Shown here in pieces: positions 54,357 to 63,237 of a stretch of 64,000 nt of DNA (the stretch's first letter is position 1; the number at the start of each line of letters is the position of its first letter). This stretch comes from Autumnicola tepida (GTDB lineage Bacteria; Bacteroidota; Bacteroidia; Flavobacteriales; Flavobacteriaceae), in the NCBI RefSeq assembly GCF_031846485.1, contig NZ_JAVRHQ010000002.1:62001-126000 (forward strand), read 5' to 3'. Below the pieces are notes generated by a model. That model saw only the letters and a program-made list of their open reading frames with translations, did not search any database and had not been told where the DNA came from. The position numbers and the translations under genes are program-made.

Positions 54357-54653
54357 ATGAATAAGGCTATTGTGAATGCTATAGAAAACGGAAACCTGCT
54401 GGAATTCACTTATCATGAGCATTACCGGCTGGTCGAGCCGCACAGGTACGGTATGTTTAAAAGCGGAAATCAAATCCTGCTTGCCTACCAGATAAAAGGA
54501 ACAGGGGAAAAATCCGAAATTCCTGGCTGGAAAATGTTTCGTGTTGCTGAAATAAAAAACCTGAAGATTTCAAATTCCGGATTTACTGGTACCAGGCCGG
54601 GATACGAAACTGGCAAAACCGATATGGAATTGATTTATGCGGAGTTATCTTAA
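54357..54653 (+). CDS. WYL-domain-like small protein
   Basis: 98 residues (MNKAIVNAIENGNLLEFTYH...EPHRYGMFKSGNQILLAYQI...WKMFRVAEIKNLKIS). The beta-rich pattern LEFTYHEHYRLVEPHRYG and LLAYQIKGTG.. PGWKMFRVAEI resembles a standalone WYL domain, which in larger proteins senses ligands or nucleic acids. There is no helix-turn-helix. ATG 54357 is preferred; the frame extends to a TTG at 54333 with eight more codons. Confidence 0.7.
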   Translation: MNKAIVNAIENGNLLEFTYHEHYRLVEPHRYGMFKSGNQILLAYQIKGTGEKSEIPGWKMFRVAEIKNLKISNSGFTGTRPGYETGKTDMELIYAELS

Positions 54654-54779
54654 GCTTTTAAAGCTATATATTTAGAAATAGTCTCCTGAATATTGTTGCT
54701 TATATATTTTCAATTATGAACACCTGATTTTGGTTAAAAATTTACCTTTTTACAAACCAAAAAAAACACTTAAATAGTA

Positions 54780-55277
54780 ATGGTTGAAAATCTGGAAAAA
54801 ATAGTCTTTGGAGGCGGTTGCCACTGGTGTACTGAAGCGGTCTTTCAGGCGCTAAAAGGAGTAGGCAGGGTAGAGCAGGGCTATGTTGCTTCTTCCGGAA
54901 AAAATTCAGGATTTTCAGAAGCTGTCATTGTTCATTATAATCCAGAAATTATTTCTATACAGCGCTTAATAGAAATCCACCTGCGTACCCATAACAGTAC
55001 TTCAAACCACAGCATGAGGTCCAAATATCGCTCTGCCATTTACTATTTCAACCTGCTTCAAAAGCAAAAAGCAGAAAAAGCGCTTCAGGAATTGCAGCAG
55101 GACTTTGAAAAAGAAATTGTTACTAAAGTTTACCCCTTTTGGGAATTTAAAGCCTCGCGGGAAGAAATTCAGAATTATTACCAAAAAGATCCGCAGAAAC
55201 CTTTCTGTAAAAATTATATCGATCCTAAGCTGAAAATGTTATTACAGGAATATTCTGAAGATCTAAAATCAATGTAG
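54780..55277 (+). CDS. msrA: Peptide-methionine (S)-S-oxide reductase
   Basis: 165 residues with the active-site motif GGGCHWCTEAVFQ, Cys14 being the catalytic cysteine, and HSMRSKYRSAIYYF and FCKNYIDPKLK at the C-terminus. It repairs oxidised methionine in proteins; the resolving cysteine may be Cys in PFCKNYID. The usual Phe in GCFW is His here. Monocistronic as far as seen. Confidence 0.93.
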   Translation: MVENLEKIVFGGGCHWCTEAVFQALKGVGRVEQGYVASSGKNSGFSEAVIVHYNPEIISIQRLIEIHLRTHNSTSNHSMRSKYRSAIYYFNLLQKQKAEKALQELQQDFEKEIVTKVYPFWEFKASREEIQNYYQKDPQKPFCKNYIDPKLKMLLQEYSEDLKSM

Positions 55278-55320
55278 CCTGAAATTTTGAATATTCTTAT
55301 ATTAGAATAAATTCAACCAT

Positions 55321-56094
55321 ATGAAAATTGCCACCTATAATGTGAATGGAATAAATGCCAGGCTTCCGGTGTTGCTTCGCTGGCTAAAGGCTACACAGCC
55401 AGATGTGGTATGCCTGCAGGAATTAAAAGCTCCTAATGAGAAATTTCCGGAAAAAGCTATACAGGAGGCCGGTTATAATGCTTTATGGCACGGACAAAAA
55501 CAATGGAATGGGGTGGCAATTCTTGCCAGGGACATAGAGATTAATGAAACGGGGAGAGGCCTTGCCGGGGATCCCGAAGATGCGCAAAGCCGTTATCTTG
55601 AAGCCCTTGTGGGTGACATCATGATTGGCTGTATTTATTTGCCCAATGGAAATCCCGCTCCCGGCCCCAAGCTGGATTATAAATTGAGATGGTTTGAGCG
55701 CCTGCATTCCCATGCTTTAGAATTGTTGCAGCTGGATACACCAGTAATTCTTGCGGGCGATTTTAATGTTATGCCTACTAACCTTGATGTTTATAAACCT
55801 GAACGATGGCTGGAAGACGCATTATTTCTTCCGGAAGTGCGGCAGGCTTTTAAGAACCTGGTAGAGCAGGGGTGGACAGATGCTTTAAGAGCTTTATATC
55901 CGGATGAAAAGATCTATACTTTCTGGGATTATTTCAGAAATGCCTATAAACGTAACGCCGGATTGCGGATTGATCATTTTCTACTGAGTCCGAATTTAAA
56001 GGATAACCTTCTGGATGCAGGGGTAGACCGTGAGGTGCGGGGATGGGAGAAAACCAGCGACCATGCACCGGTGTGGATTCAGTTAGGATCCTGA
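55321..56094 (+). CDS. xth: Exodeoxyribonuclease III
   Basis: 257 residues of the endonuclease/exonuclease/phosphatase fold with the xthA signatures MKIATYNVNGINARLP, CLQELKAPNEKFP, AGDFNVMPTNLDVY and RIDHFLLSPNLK through TSDHAPVWIQL. It cleaves at AP sites and acts as a 3' exonuclease in base-excision repair. The gene is 43 bases downstream of msrA, so the two may be cotranscribed as a repair pair. Confidence 0.93.
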   Translation: MKIATYNVNGINARLPVLLRWLKATQPDVVCLQELKAPNEKFPEKAIQEAGYNALWHGQKQWNGVAILARDIEINETGRGLAGDPEDAQSRYLEALVGDIMIGCIYLPNGNPAPGPKLDYKLRWFERLHSHALELLQLDTPVILAGDFNVMPTNLDVYKPERWLEDALFLPEVRQAFKNLVEQGWTDALRALYPDEKIYTFWDYFRNAYKRNAGLRIDHFLLSPNLKDNLLDAGVDREVRGWEKTSDHAPVWIQLGS

Positions 56095-56116
56095 AAATTT
56101 AATTCGCCAATCTTCT

Positions 56117-56887
56117 TTATGATCGCATTTTTAATTCAGCATCAATAAGGCCCAGGATAATATCAATTTCCTCCAAAAGAGGATTGTAATGGGAATTTTC
56201 AGTAGCTTTTCCTGTAGTAAGGAACATTAGCAGGTTGTTTTCAAATTCTCTGGAGACCAGAATATTCATATTGCTGAAATTATCTTCTTTCTTTTTAAAT
56301 CCCATTTCTGCGGAAACCCCTGTATGGTCAAAAATAGTCCTGATACTTCCGGAATCTGCCCGGAACATATCCAGAATTTTCTCACGTTGTATGCGCAGCG
56401 AATTTTCCTGGCGGTGTATACTCTGGATAACCGATTCCCAGTTAGTGAGATACATCCTGAGTTCGGGATTGGAAATATCCTCCAGTCCGCCGGAATTTAT
56501 AAGTTCATTCAGAAGGGAATTATTAGGATTATAAGCAATCTCGTAAGACAATGAATTATAAAGCAAGCCTGAAAGTTCCTGCTCCTCAATTTCTTGTGGT
56601 GCATTATCCAGTTGCTCTGCCAGTTTTATGGATTCTTCATAGTTAAGCCTGTTAACATCTATCAGCTTTTCCAGTTTATATTTACTCCTTTTAAATTCAC
56701 CTTTTAAGCCTTCCAGGTAGAAATGTTCTTTCTCTTTAATAATTCGGTTTTGATTCCAGTTGTTTAATGCCAGCGCAATAAGGATCCCCATTACAATTAA
56801 AAATACTTCCCCCGTGGCGTACAACAGATAATTGCTAAATTTATTATTCTTTAGAAATTGCCGTCTTATTTTGCGGAAGAATTTCAT
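56117..56887 (-). CDS. DUF6090-family membrane protein
   Basis: 256 residues: a basic N-terminus (MKFFRKIRRQFLKNNKF), one membrane helix with the conserved YATGEVFLIVMGILIALALNNWNQ, then a long soluble helical domain of charged residues (about 55-200). It fits a family common in Flavobacteriia, whose members have no known function. It is convergent with xth; the stop lies 22 bases away. Confidence 0.85.
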   Translation of the reverse strand: MKFFRKIRRQFLKNNKFSNYLLYATGEVFLIVMGILIALALNNWNQNRIIKEKEHFYLEGLKGEFKRSKYKLEKLIDVNRLNYEESIKLAEQLDNAPQEIEEQELSGLLYNSLSYEIAYNPNNSLLNELINSGGLEDISNPELRMYLTNWESVIQSIHRQENSLRIQREKILDMFRADSGSIRTIFDHTGVSAEMGFKKKEDNFSNMNILVSREFENNLLMFLTTGKATENSHYNPLLEEIDIILGLIDAELKMRS

Positions 56888-57024
56888 TTTTGAATGTTTT
56901 ACCCTTGCATCACAAGATTTAGTAATAAGCAGGTAATAAAAATATTAAAATTTCTGAAATAGGAGAATGGTGTTTGTGAAAACAACAATTTTAAAAACCT
57001 GTTATTCAAAAAACTACAAATAAA

Positions 57025-57387
57025 GGGAGATTGCTAAAAATGTGGTAACTGTGGTAGAATCTAATCCTGAACATCGAAATTACCAGGCGCTGCAGGATAA
57101 TCTGATTGAAAAAAGCAAAACTGGAAAACGGGAAAGATTTAAAAATTATAGAACTGCAATGCCGGAAAATATTTGGTTCGACGGAATGTTTAGCGGCCAG
57201 CTATGCGAATTTTATTATCCTGAACAAATGTGTTCTGGTACCAACTTTTAATGATGCTAAAGACAGGAAAGCATTGAGCATTTTTGAAGAATGCTTTCCA
57301 GGAAGAAAAGTAATTGGTATTAGCTGTATAGATTTTATCTGGGGCTTTGGAACATTATATTGTTTAAGTCAGCAAATTCCGCAATAA
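57025..57387 (+). pseudogene. Decayed agmatine deiminase gene fragment
   Basis: Reading across two frames yields the C-terminal third of an agmatine deiminase: IAKNVVTVVESNPEHRNYQALQDNLIEK, then (shifted) ENGKDLKIIELQ, then (back) MPENIWFDGM, and again shifted LAASYANFIILNKCVLVPTF and SIFEECFPGRKVIGISCIDFIWGFGTLYCLSQQIPQ. At least three frame changes are needed, and the N-terminal two thirds with most catalytic residues are missing. The gene is therefore a remnant. The active enzyme would convert agmatine to N-carbamoylputrescine. Confidence 0.8.
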
Positions 57388-57550
57388 GGTTCTGGAATGT
57401 CATACTTCTACTTTAGAGTATTTGCACTATAATTTATATTATGTAAAATAGAAAATTGAAGTACCCATAAATTACATCCAATCTCATACCTTCAAAAAAA
57501 GCACTACCACAGCCAGCTATTACTAATCAAAAGAACGATTGCAAGAAAAA

Positions 57551-58054
57551 TTAATCTTCTTTGTTAACTGGTTTTATATTTCCACGATACGTAATGGAAT
57601 TTCTCTGGGTGCTGTTTACTGAGGTGGTACTATTGCCATTAGAAAAAATCTTTAGCATAAACTGAAAATTTTCATTGCCATTATTTCCAACAAAGCTAAT
57701 CTGTACGTCATCCTTGTTTAATTCCTCAACAGTAAGTTCTTTTGGAATCCCTTTAAATTTGATTCCACCAGAATCTCCATATCCGCCACCGGAATGCCTA
57801 ACCCCAAAATATGGCAGAAAAACTTCAACGCTATCGCTATCCTTTTTAAACCTGATGTAATTAGGATTTCCTATTAGGTTAATCATTCCTCCGCCTAAAG
57901 GAATTGCCCATTGGTTTTCTACTTCAAAACTCCTGCTGCCCACCAGTTTCATGATATCCTCCCCGGAATTTACTTCAGAAGATCCTCCGCAGGAAATCAT
58001 CAAAAAGAGCATACCGAAAACTGAAGAAATTTTAAGCCAATTACTTCTGAACAT
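57551..58054 (-). CDS. DUF4251-family lipoprotein
   Basis: 167 residues. The signal MFRSNWLKISSVFGMLFLMISCGG places the lipid cysteine at residue 22, and the mature part has VENQWAIPLGGGMINL and VFLPYFGVRHSGGGYGDSGGIKFKGIP, a pattern of the DUF4251 family from Bacteroidota. It is probably an outer-membrane or periplasmic lipoprotein of unknown function. ATG at 58054. Confidence 0.82.
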   Translation of the reverse strand: MFRSNWLKISSVFGMLFLMISCGGSSEVNSGEDIMKLVGSRSFEVENQWAIPLGGGMINLIGNPNYIRFKKDSDSVEVFLPYFGVRHSGGGYGDSGGIKFKGIPKELTVEELNKDDVQISFVGNNGNENFQFMLKIFSNGNSTTSVNSTQRNSITYRGNIKPVNKED

Positions 58055-58171
58055 ATTTTAAGAATTATTTCAAACTAAATTTTTAGGTGAAAAGAATTGA
58101 AGAAAAAGAAACTCCCATTCAAAATTTCAGCTAATTGATGCAATCCTGCCCCTCTCCTATTGATTTTAGGG

Positions 58172-58390
58172 CTACTTTTCTTCTTCATTTTCCTCACCAA
58201 AGGAATCGGTAGCATCCTTAATATCTTCCTTTTCTTCTTCGGTAAGTCCATCCTTCTCTTCGCCGGTTTTCAGGGTGCCATCTCCTTTTACTTTTAGATT
58301 ATCATCTTTTTCTTCCCTGCCAAAATTAGAAGACCTTCTGTACTTATCCTGAAAATCTGCATGATCTTTCTCCTTTTTTTTATCTGTCAT
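58172..58390 (-). CDS. Small charged hydrophilic protein (72 aa)
   Basis: 72 residues almost entirely of Lys, Glu, Asp and Gly (MTDKKKEKDHADFQDKYRRSSNFG and a C-terminal EKEDIKDATDSFGEENEEEK). It is predicted to be disordered. A promoter candidate lies just upstream. Similar small highly charged proteins in this window (11230-11562) suggest a stress-related class, but no function is known. Confidence 0.6.
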   Translation of the reverse strand: MTDKKKEKDHADFQDKYRRSSNFGREEKDDNLKVKGDGTLKTGEEKDGLTEEEKEDIKDATDSFGEENEEEK

Positions 58391-58402
58391 CTCTTTTTTA
58401 TT

Positions 58403-58433
58403 TTAATTTACAATAGTAGTTGCAAAGTGCAAA
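58403..58433 (-). promoter_or_regulatory. Candidate promoter for the small charged protein
   Basis: On the minus strand TTTG (58433-58430) is followed after 19 bases by TAAATTAA (58410-58403), 12 bases before the ATG. The spacing is right but the second box is imperfect. Confidence 0.35.
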
Positions 58434-58585
58434 CTATTTAAAGAAACTTTAGCAGGAAGCATGGCTTAATCTTTTTTCTAACAAATTCTCCTGCTGTAGA
58501 TGCCAAAGAAATTCTAAAATCTGCTTAGTCTTGTCTTCCTCAGTAAGAAAATTGTATTTTGCATTGACTAACCAAATTAACAATT

Positions 58586-59527
58586 ATGGCCGCAGGCGGA
58601 TCAAATATTGCTATTTACGGTGCTATTGGCGCCAATTTACTTATTGCTATAAGCAAATTTACAGCTGCTTTTTTTACCGGAAGCTCCGCAATGCTGGCGG
58701 AAGGAATACACTCCCTTGTAGATACCGGAAATGGACTTCTTCTCCTGTTGGGAATTAAAAGATCCAAACAAAAGCCCGATAAAATGCACCCGTTTGGTTA
58801 CGGAAAGGAAGTCTATTTCTGGAGTTTCGTTGTGAGCATTCTTATTTTTGCCCTTGGTGGCGGATTTGCCATTTACGAAGGTATTCATGCCCTTCAGGAG
58901 CCCACTGTTATTGAAGATCCCACGTGGAATTATCTTGTTCTTGGTGCTGCCATTCTTTTTGAAGGTACCGCTCTTTTTCTTGCCCTGCGAACTTTTAATA
59001 AATCCCGTGCAAAATCAGGAAATCTCATTAGCAGTATTGTGAGAAGCAAGGATGCGGCTACTTTCGCGGTAATTATTGAAGACACTGCGGCAGTGGCAGG
59101 TTTAAGTATCGCGCTTGTAGGTGTCTTCTTATCCCAGCAACTGGAAAATCCATATATAGATGGGGCAGCCTCTATTGTGATAGGTGCGCTTTTACTTATA
59201 GTGGCTACTTTCCTGGCCAAAGAAAGCAAAGGCCTGTTATTAGGGGAAAGCGCACATCCTGAAGTTATTAAAGAAGTGGAAAGGATCATGGAGCATAATA
59301 TTAATGTAAAGGAATGGTCGCTGCCACAGACCATGCATTTTGGGCCTGAAAGTATTCTGCTGGTCATAGAAATCGATCTTATAGAAGATCTGGAATTAAG
59401 CCAGGCAGAACAAACCATGGAAAGCCTGCGTCTTGAAATAAAGCAAAAACAGCCAAATATTACCCAGGTGTATATACAAACCACAGATAAATTAAAAAAT
59501 AATATCCTCGGGGAAAATCCTGCGTAA
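58586..59527 (+). CDS. Cation diffusion facilitator transporter, copy 1
   Basis: 313 residues with six membrane helices. Metal-site residues: EGIHSLVDTGNG in helix 2 (HxxxD) and VIIEDTAAVAG in helix 5 (E-D pair), as in the SLC30A9-like CDF branch. The cytoplasmic C-terminus is about 80 residues. It should export a divalent cation such as Zn2+, Mn2+ or Fe2+ in exchange for H+. It is followed after 30 bases by a close paralogue; the two are similar at nucleotide level, for example in the GSSAMLAEGIHS segment. Confidence 0.9.
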   Translation: MAAGGSNIAIYGAIGANLLIAISKFTAAFFTGSSAMLAEGIHSLVDTGNGLLLLLGIKRSKQKPDKMHPFGYGKEVYFWSFVVSILIFALGGGFAIYEGIHALQEPTVIEDPTWNYLVLGAAILFEGTALFLALRTFNKSRAKSGNLISSIVRSKDAATFAVIIEDTAAVAGLSIALVGVFLSQQLENPYIDGAASIVIGALLLIVATFLAKESKGLLLGESAHPEVIKEVERIMEHNINVKEWSLPQTMHFGPESILLVIEIDLIEDLELSQAEQTMESLRLEIKQKQPNITQVYIQTTDKLKNNILGENPA

Positions 59528-59557
59528 TAAGTTTAAGTAGAATTTAAAATTTCTTTT

Positions 59558-60517
59558 ATGGCGGGCAATTCTAATATCGCCATTTATGGTGCTATAATAG
59601 CCAATGTTCTAATTGCGATAAGCAAATTTGTTGCTGCTTTCTTTACCGGAAGTTCTGCAATGCTGGCAGAAGGTATCCATTCTGTAGTAGACACGGGTGA
59701 CGGGCTCCTCCTGTTGCTGGGCGTTAGTCGTTCCCAAAGAAAAGCAGATAAACATCATCCATTTGGGTACGGGAAAGAAGTTTATTTCTGGAGCTTTGTG
59801 GTGAGTATCCTTATTTTTGCCCTTGGTGGCGGTTTTGCTATTTATGAAGGCATACATTCCCTGCAACATCCTGAACTTATTGATGACCCCACCTGGAACT
59901 ACATTGTTCTGGGGGCGGCATTTTTATTTGAAGGTACCTCCCTCCTCATCTCACTTCACAAATTCAATAAGTCACATGAAGATCCTGGTAATATCATCAG
60001 CAATATTATAGAAAGTAAGGATTCCTCCACCTTCGCCGTAATTATTGAAGACAGCGCAGCGGTAACGGGAATTATTATTGCTATCCTGGGCGTGTTCCTT
60101 TCAGTCTACTATCAAAATCCCATTTTTGATGGTATAGCTTCTATTTGTATTGGTGCCCTTCTCCTAACCGTAGCCACTTTTTTGGCGCACGAGAGTAAAG
60201 GATTGCTGCTTGGGGAAAGCGCACGCTCTACTGTTTTAAACGGAATTGAACATGTGCTGAAATCAAAGCATTATATAAAAAACTGGAAATTTCCCAAAAC
60301 CATGCACTTTTCCTCAGAAAGTATTCTTTTAATCCTTGAAGTTGAATTAACCAATGGGTTTCAACTGGAAGAAGCGGAAGAGAGAATGCAGGAACTGCGA
60401 AAAGATATCCAGGAAAAGCAACCAAAGATCACCCAGGTGTATATCCAGTTAATCAACAACGTAGAAACTACATCTTCCGGGTCTAAAAGAAAATCTCTGA
60501 ACTCAGAATATTATTGA
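59558..60517 (+). CDS. Cation diffusion facilitator transporter, copy 2
   Basis: 319 residues, the tandem paralogue of the gene ending at 59527. The same helix-2 EGIHSVVDTGDG and helix-5 VIIEDSAAVTG metal-site residues are kept, and the order of motifs is identical. The C-terminal cytoplasmic domains diverge more and this copy has a Ser/Lys-rich tail. The pair suggests a recent duplication with possible change of specificity, or CDF heterodimers. Confidence 0.9.
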   Translation: MAGNSNIAIYGAIIANVLIAISKFVAAFFTGSSAMLAEGIHSVVDTGDGLLLLLGVSRSQRKADKHHPFGYGKEVYFWSFVVSILIFALGGGFAIYEGIHSLQHPELIDDPTWNYIVLGAAFLFEGTSLLISLHKFNKSHEDPGNIISNIIESKDSSTFAVIIEDSAAVTGIIIAILGVFLSVYYQNPIFDGIASICIGALLLTVATFLAHESKGLLLGESARSTVLNGIEHVLKSKHYIKNWKFPKTMHFSSESILLILEVELTNGFQLEEAEERMQELRKDIQEKQPKITQVYIQLINNVETTSSGSKRKSLNSEYY

Positions 60518-60682
60518 CTTCGTTTTATCCGACTTAACGGGAAACTTCTGCTCGAATAAACACCAGTAATTTCAGCCGGTAACAGAATCCAAAGGCTATC
60601 TTAAATGTTTCTCAACAAAGGTATAATTTGCTTGGTAAGCTCTCGTAAATTGGGTTAATTGTACCGAATAAAAACAGATTTT

Positions 60683-60982
60683 ATGGAAGCTATTTATGAA
60701 TTTGTTCACCTGCAAAAAAGTGAACGCCTTGAGGATTACACTCAAAAAAAATTGGATAAACTGGAAAACAAATATGATTTTGTGGTGCGCGCTGAAGTGC
60801 ATTTTAAAAAACAGGAAGGACAGGATCCTAATGGTTTTATCTGTAATATCAAATTAAGCGTTCCCGGCCCGCAGCTTTTTGCCGAAGCTAATAAAGACAG
60901 CTTTGAAGCCGCTGCCACTTCTGCTGTCAGAGATCTTGAAAAGCAGCTGGAAAAACAAAAAGCAAAAATGAACACCCGCTAA
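60683..60982 (+). CDS. hpf: Ribosome hibernation promoting factor (HPF/YfiA-type)
   Basis: 99 residues with the HPF beta-alpha-beta-beta-beta-alpha pattern: MEAIYEFVHLQKSERLEDYTQKKLDKLENKYDFVVRAEVHFKKQ, NIKLSVPGPQLFAEANKDSFEAAATSAVRDLEKQLEKQK. It lacks the long C-terminal dimerisation domain, so it belongs to the short type. It should bind the 30S decoding centre and block translation during starvation. ATG 60683 begins the conserved strand; an upstream TTG at 60659 adds eight residues. Confidence 0.85.
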   Translation: MEAIYEFVHLQKSERLEDYTQKKLDKLENKYDFVVRAEVHFKKQEGQDPNGFICNIKLSVPGPQLFAEANKDSFEAAATSAVRDLEKQLEKQKAKMNTR

Positions 60983-61005
60983 AAGCCAAAAATCCCAACA
61001 ATATA

Positions 61006-61045
61006 AAGCCCCTTTAAACCTAGAATTTAAAGGGGCTTCTTTTTT
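61006..61045 (+). terminator. Strong terminator after the hpf-like gene
   Basis: A 13-bp perfect stem (61006-61018 with 61026-61038), a 7-base loop and a T-rich tail. It lies before the convergent aconitase gene and could also serve the minus strand. Confidence 0.85.
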
Positions 61046-61065
61046 AGATTGAAGTTATTTTTTTC

Positions 61066-63102
61066 CTATTTTACCTGTTCGCGGGAATTGCCGGTAACAG
61101 TGTTTTTATTGTCAGAATGTACTTCTTCATTGCTTAACCTGGCTTTAAATTCATTTATAATACCACCCTTCAGTAAGATCCGGATTTGGCGGTCACTCAT
61201 AGAATGTTTTACTTCAAATTCCACAGGTTCGCTTCCTTTTTTGGCTTTCTGAACACGTACCCGTATATTGCTTCGGTTCTCCACATCCTCACGAAGGTTT
61301 TTAAAGCTTACCACGTCACCCTGTTCTATTTTACTATAATCCTCTAAATCGATAAATTCCAGGGGAAGAATACCAAAGTTCACCAGGTTTTGCCAGGCAA
61401 TACGTGCATAAGAATTGGCAATTACCGCAACCTGCCCCAGGTATTTTGGCGCGAGCGCTGCGTGTTCCCGGCTGGAACCCTGTGCGTAATTATCGCGGGC
61501 CACTACAATATGCCCTCCAAAATCTTCCTTGGCTTTCTGCGCCCTTTCATAAAAGCTCTTATCAATAACAGAATATGAAAATTTACTAATTTCAGGGAGA
61601 TTACTTCTAAAAGGCAAAACTTCAGCTCCTGCCCTTAAAATTTCATCGGTAGAAATATTATCTTCCATCTTGAGTAAAACAGGCACATCGGCACTATCTA
61701 CCAGAGGTTGTATCTCCGGAAGGGATTTAATATTCGGCCCTTTTTTCAATTCCACTTCTTCTCCTTTTTCCGCAGGGGCCACAAGCATTTCGGTATTGAT
61801 AATTTCCATTTCCGGCTGCTCATATTTTGGATAAGTCATATCATAAAGCTTTTCCAAATCCCTGGGATCGGTAATTTTACCGGTTAAAGCTGAAGCGGCC
61901 GCTGTTTCGGGGCTACATAAATGTACCTGGTCGTCTTCTGTTCCAGACCTGCTTGGGAAATTTCTTGGCATGGTACGCAGGCTAATCGTTCCTGAAGCAG
62001 GCGCCTGTCCCATCCCTATGCACCCCATACATCCTGACTGGTGAAAACGTGCACCGGCGGTAATAAGGTTTGCAAAAGCTTTGTTTTCTATCATATTCTG
62101 AATAATCTGCCGGGAAGTCGGGTTAACATCGAAAGAAACATCATTATTCACCGATTTTCCCTTTACAATGGCTCCTGCCATCCAGAAATCCCTAAGTCCG
62201 GGATTAGCCGATGATCCAATTACCACCTGGCTTATGGTTTTTCCCGCCACTTCACTTACGGGAACTACATTTCCGGGGCTGGTTGGCAAAGCGATTAAGG
62301 GAACAAGCTCGTCCAGTACAATTTCATCATGAAGGTCATATTCACAACCTTCATCCGGTAATAATTCCCTCCAGTCTTCTTCCCGGTGTTGTGATTTTAG
62401 AAATCTTTTTGTTTCCTGGTCACTAGGGAAAACAGTAGTGGTGGCCCCAAGTTCAGCCCCCATATTGGCAATTACATGGCGGTCCATTGCACTCAAATAC
62501 TTCAGGCCTTCCCCGTAATATTCAATTACTTTTCCAACTCCTCCTTTTACATCATATCTCCGCAGCATTTCCAGGATAACATCTTTCGCGCTTACCCAAT
62601 CCGGTAACTTTCCGGTAAGTTTCACTCCCATTACCTGTGGCATTTTCACAAAATATGGTTGCCCGGCAATGGCTGCCGCAACATCCAGCCCTCCTGTACC
62701 AATAGCAAGCATACCCAAAGAACCGGCTGCCGGGGTGTGACTGTCCGATCCCACCATGGTTTTTCCCGGTTTTCCAAATCGCTCCATATGCACCGGGTGG
62801 CTCACTCCGTTTCCCGGGCGGCTAAACCACAGCCCGAACTTTTGCGCTGCACTTAACAAAAAAAGGTGGTCATCGGCATTTTTGAAATCGGTTTGAAGCA
62901 GGTTATGATCCACATATTGTACCGCTACTTCTGTCTTGGCCTTTTTTAATCCCATGGCTTCAAGTTCAAGCTGTACCAATGTTCCCGTAGCATCCTGCAG
63001 CAAGGCCTGGTCTATTTTTATACCTATTTCCTTGCCGGGAGTCATCTCCCCTTCAAGAAGGTGTTCTTTAATAAGTTTTTGAGTTACATTTAATTGTGAC
63101 AT
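61066..63102 (-). CDS. Aconitate hydratase (short, Aquifex-type)
   Basis: 678 residues of the aconitase superfamily with YVDHN, MVGSDSHTPAAGSLGMLAIGTGGLDVA and the cluster-ligand motif SGCMGCIGMGQAP. The C-terminal swivel domain has NYAQGSSREHAALAPKYLG. The length and order match the compact, Aquifex-type form rather than the long AcnA (about 890) or AcnB. It would isomerise citrate and isocitrate; a related substrate such as methylcitrate or homoaconitate cannot be excluded. ATG at 63102. Confidence 0.88.
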   Translation of the reverse strand: MSQLNVTQKLIKEHLLEGEMTPGKEIGIKIDQALLQDATGTLVQLELEAMGLKKAKTEVAVQYVDHNLLQTDFKNADDHLFLLSAAQKFGLWFSRPGNGVSHPVHMERFGKPGKTMVGSDSHTPAAGSLGMLAIGTGGLDVAAAIAGQPYFVKMPQVMGVKLTGKLPDWVSAKDVILEMLRRYDVKGGVGKVIEYYGEGLKYLSAMDRHVIANMGAELGATTTVFPSDQETKRFLKSQHREEDWRELLPDEGCEYDLHDEIVLDELVPLIALPTSPGNVVPVSEVAGKTISQVVIGSSANPGLRDFWMAGAIVKGKSVNNDVSFDVNPTSRQIIQNMIENKAFANLITAGARFHQSGCMGCIGMGQAPASGTISLRTMPRNFPSRSGTEDDQVHLCSPETAAASALTGKITDPRDLEKLYDMTYPKYEQPEMEIINTEMLVAPAEKGEEVELKKGPNIKSLPEIQPLVDSADVPVLLKMEDNISTDEILRAGAEVLPFRSNLPEISKFSYSVIDKSFYERAQKAKEDFGGHIVVARDNYAQGSSREHAALAPKYLGQVAVIANSYARIAWQNLVNFGILPLEFIDLEDYSKIEQGDVVSFKNLREDVENRSNIRVRVQKAKKGSEPVEFEVKHSMSDRQIRILLKGGIINEFKARLSNEEVHSDNKNTVTGNSREQVK

Positions 63103-63237
63103 AATTGGAGAATTTTACCTTCAAATTATCAAAATAGATTCACACAATTAGTCCATTTAACAATATCTTATATCATTTATTCTACTTAAACAGTTATTTT
63201 GAAATTCTTTTCCAGTAAATCAAAAAGATATTAAATA

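Noticed and set aside
54650..54680. Palindrome AGCTTTTAAAGCT after the WYL-like gene as a terminator
   Set aside because: The loop is too small (one base) and there is no T run after it, so it does not form a proper terminator.
57042..57387. Two overlapping plus-strand frames as separate small genes
   Set aside because: Both match pieces of agmatine deiminase in alternating order, which fits a frameshifted pseudogene better than two genes.
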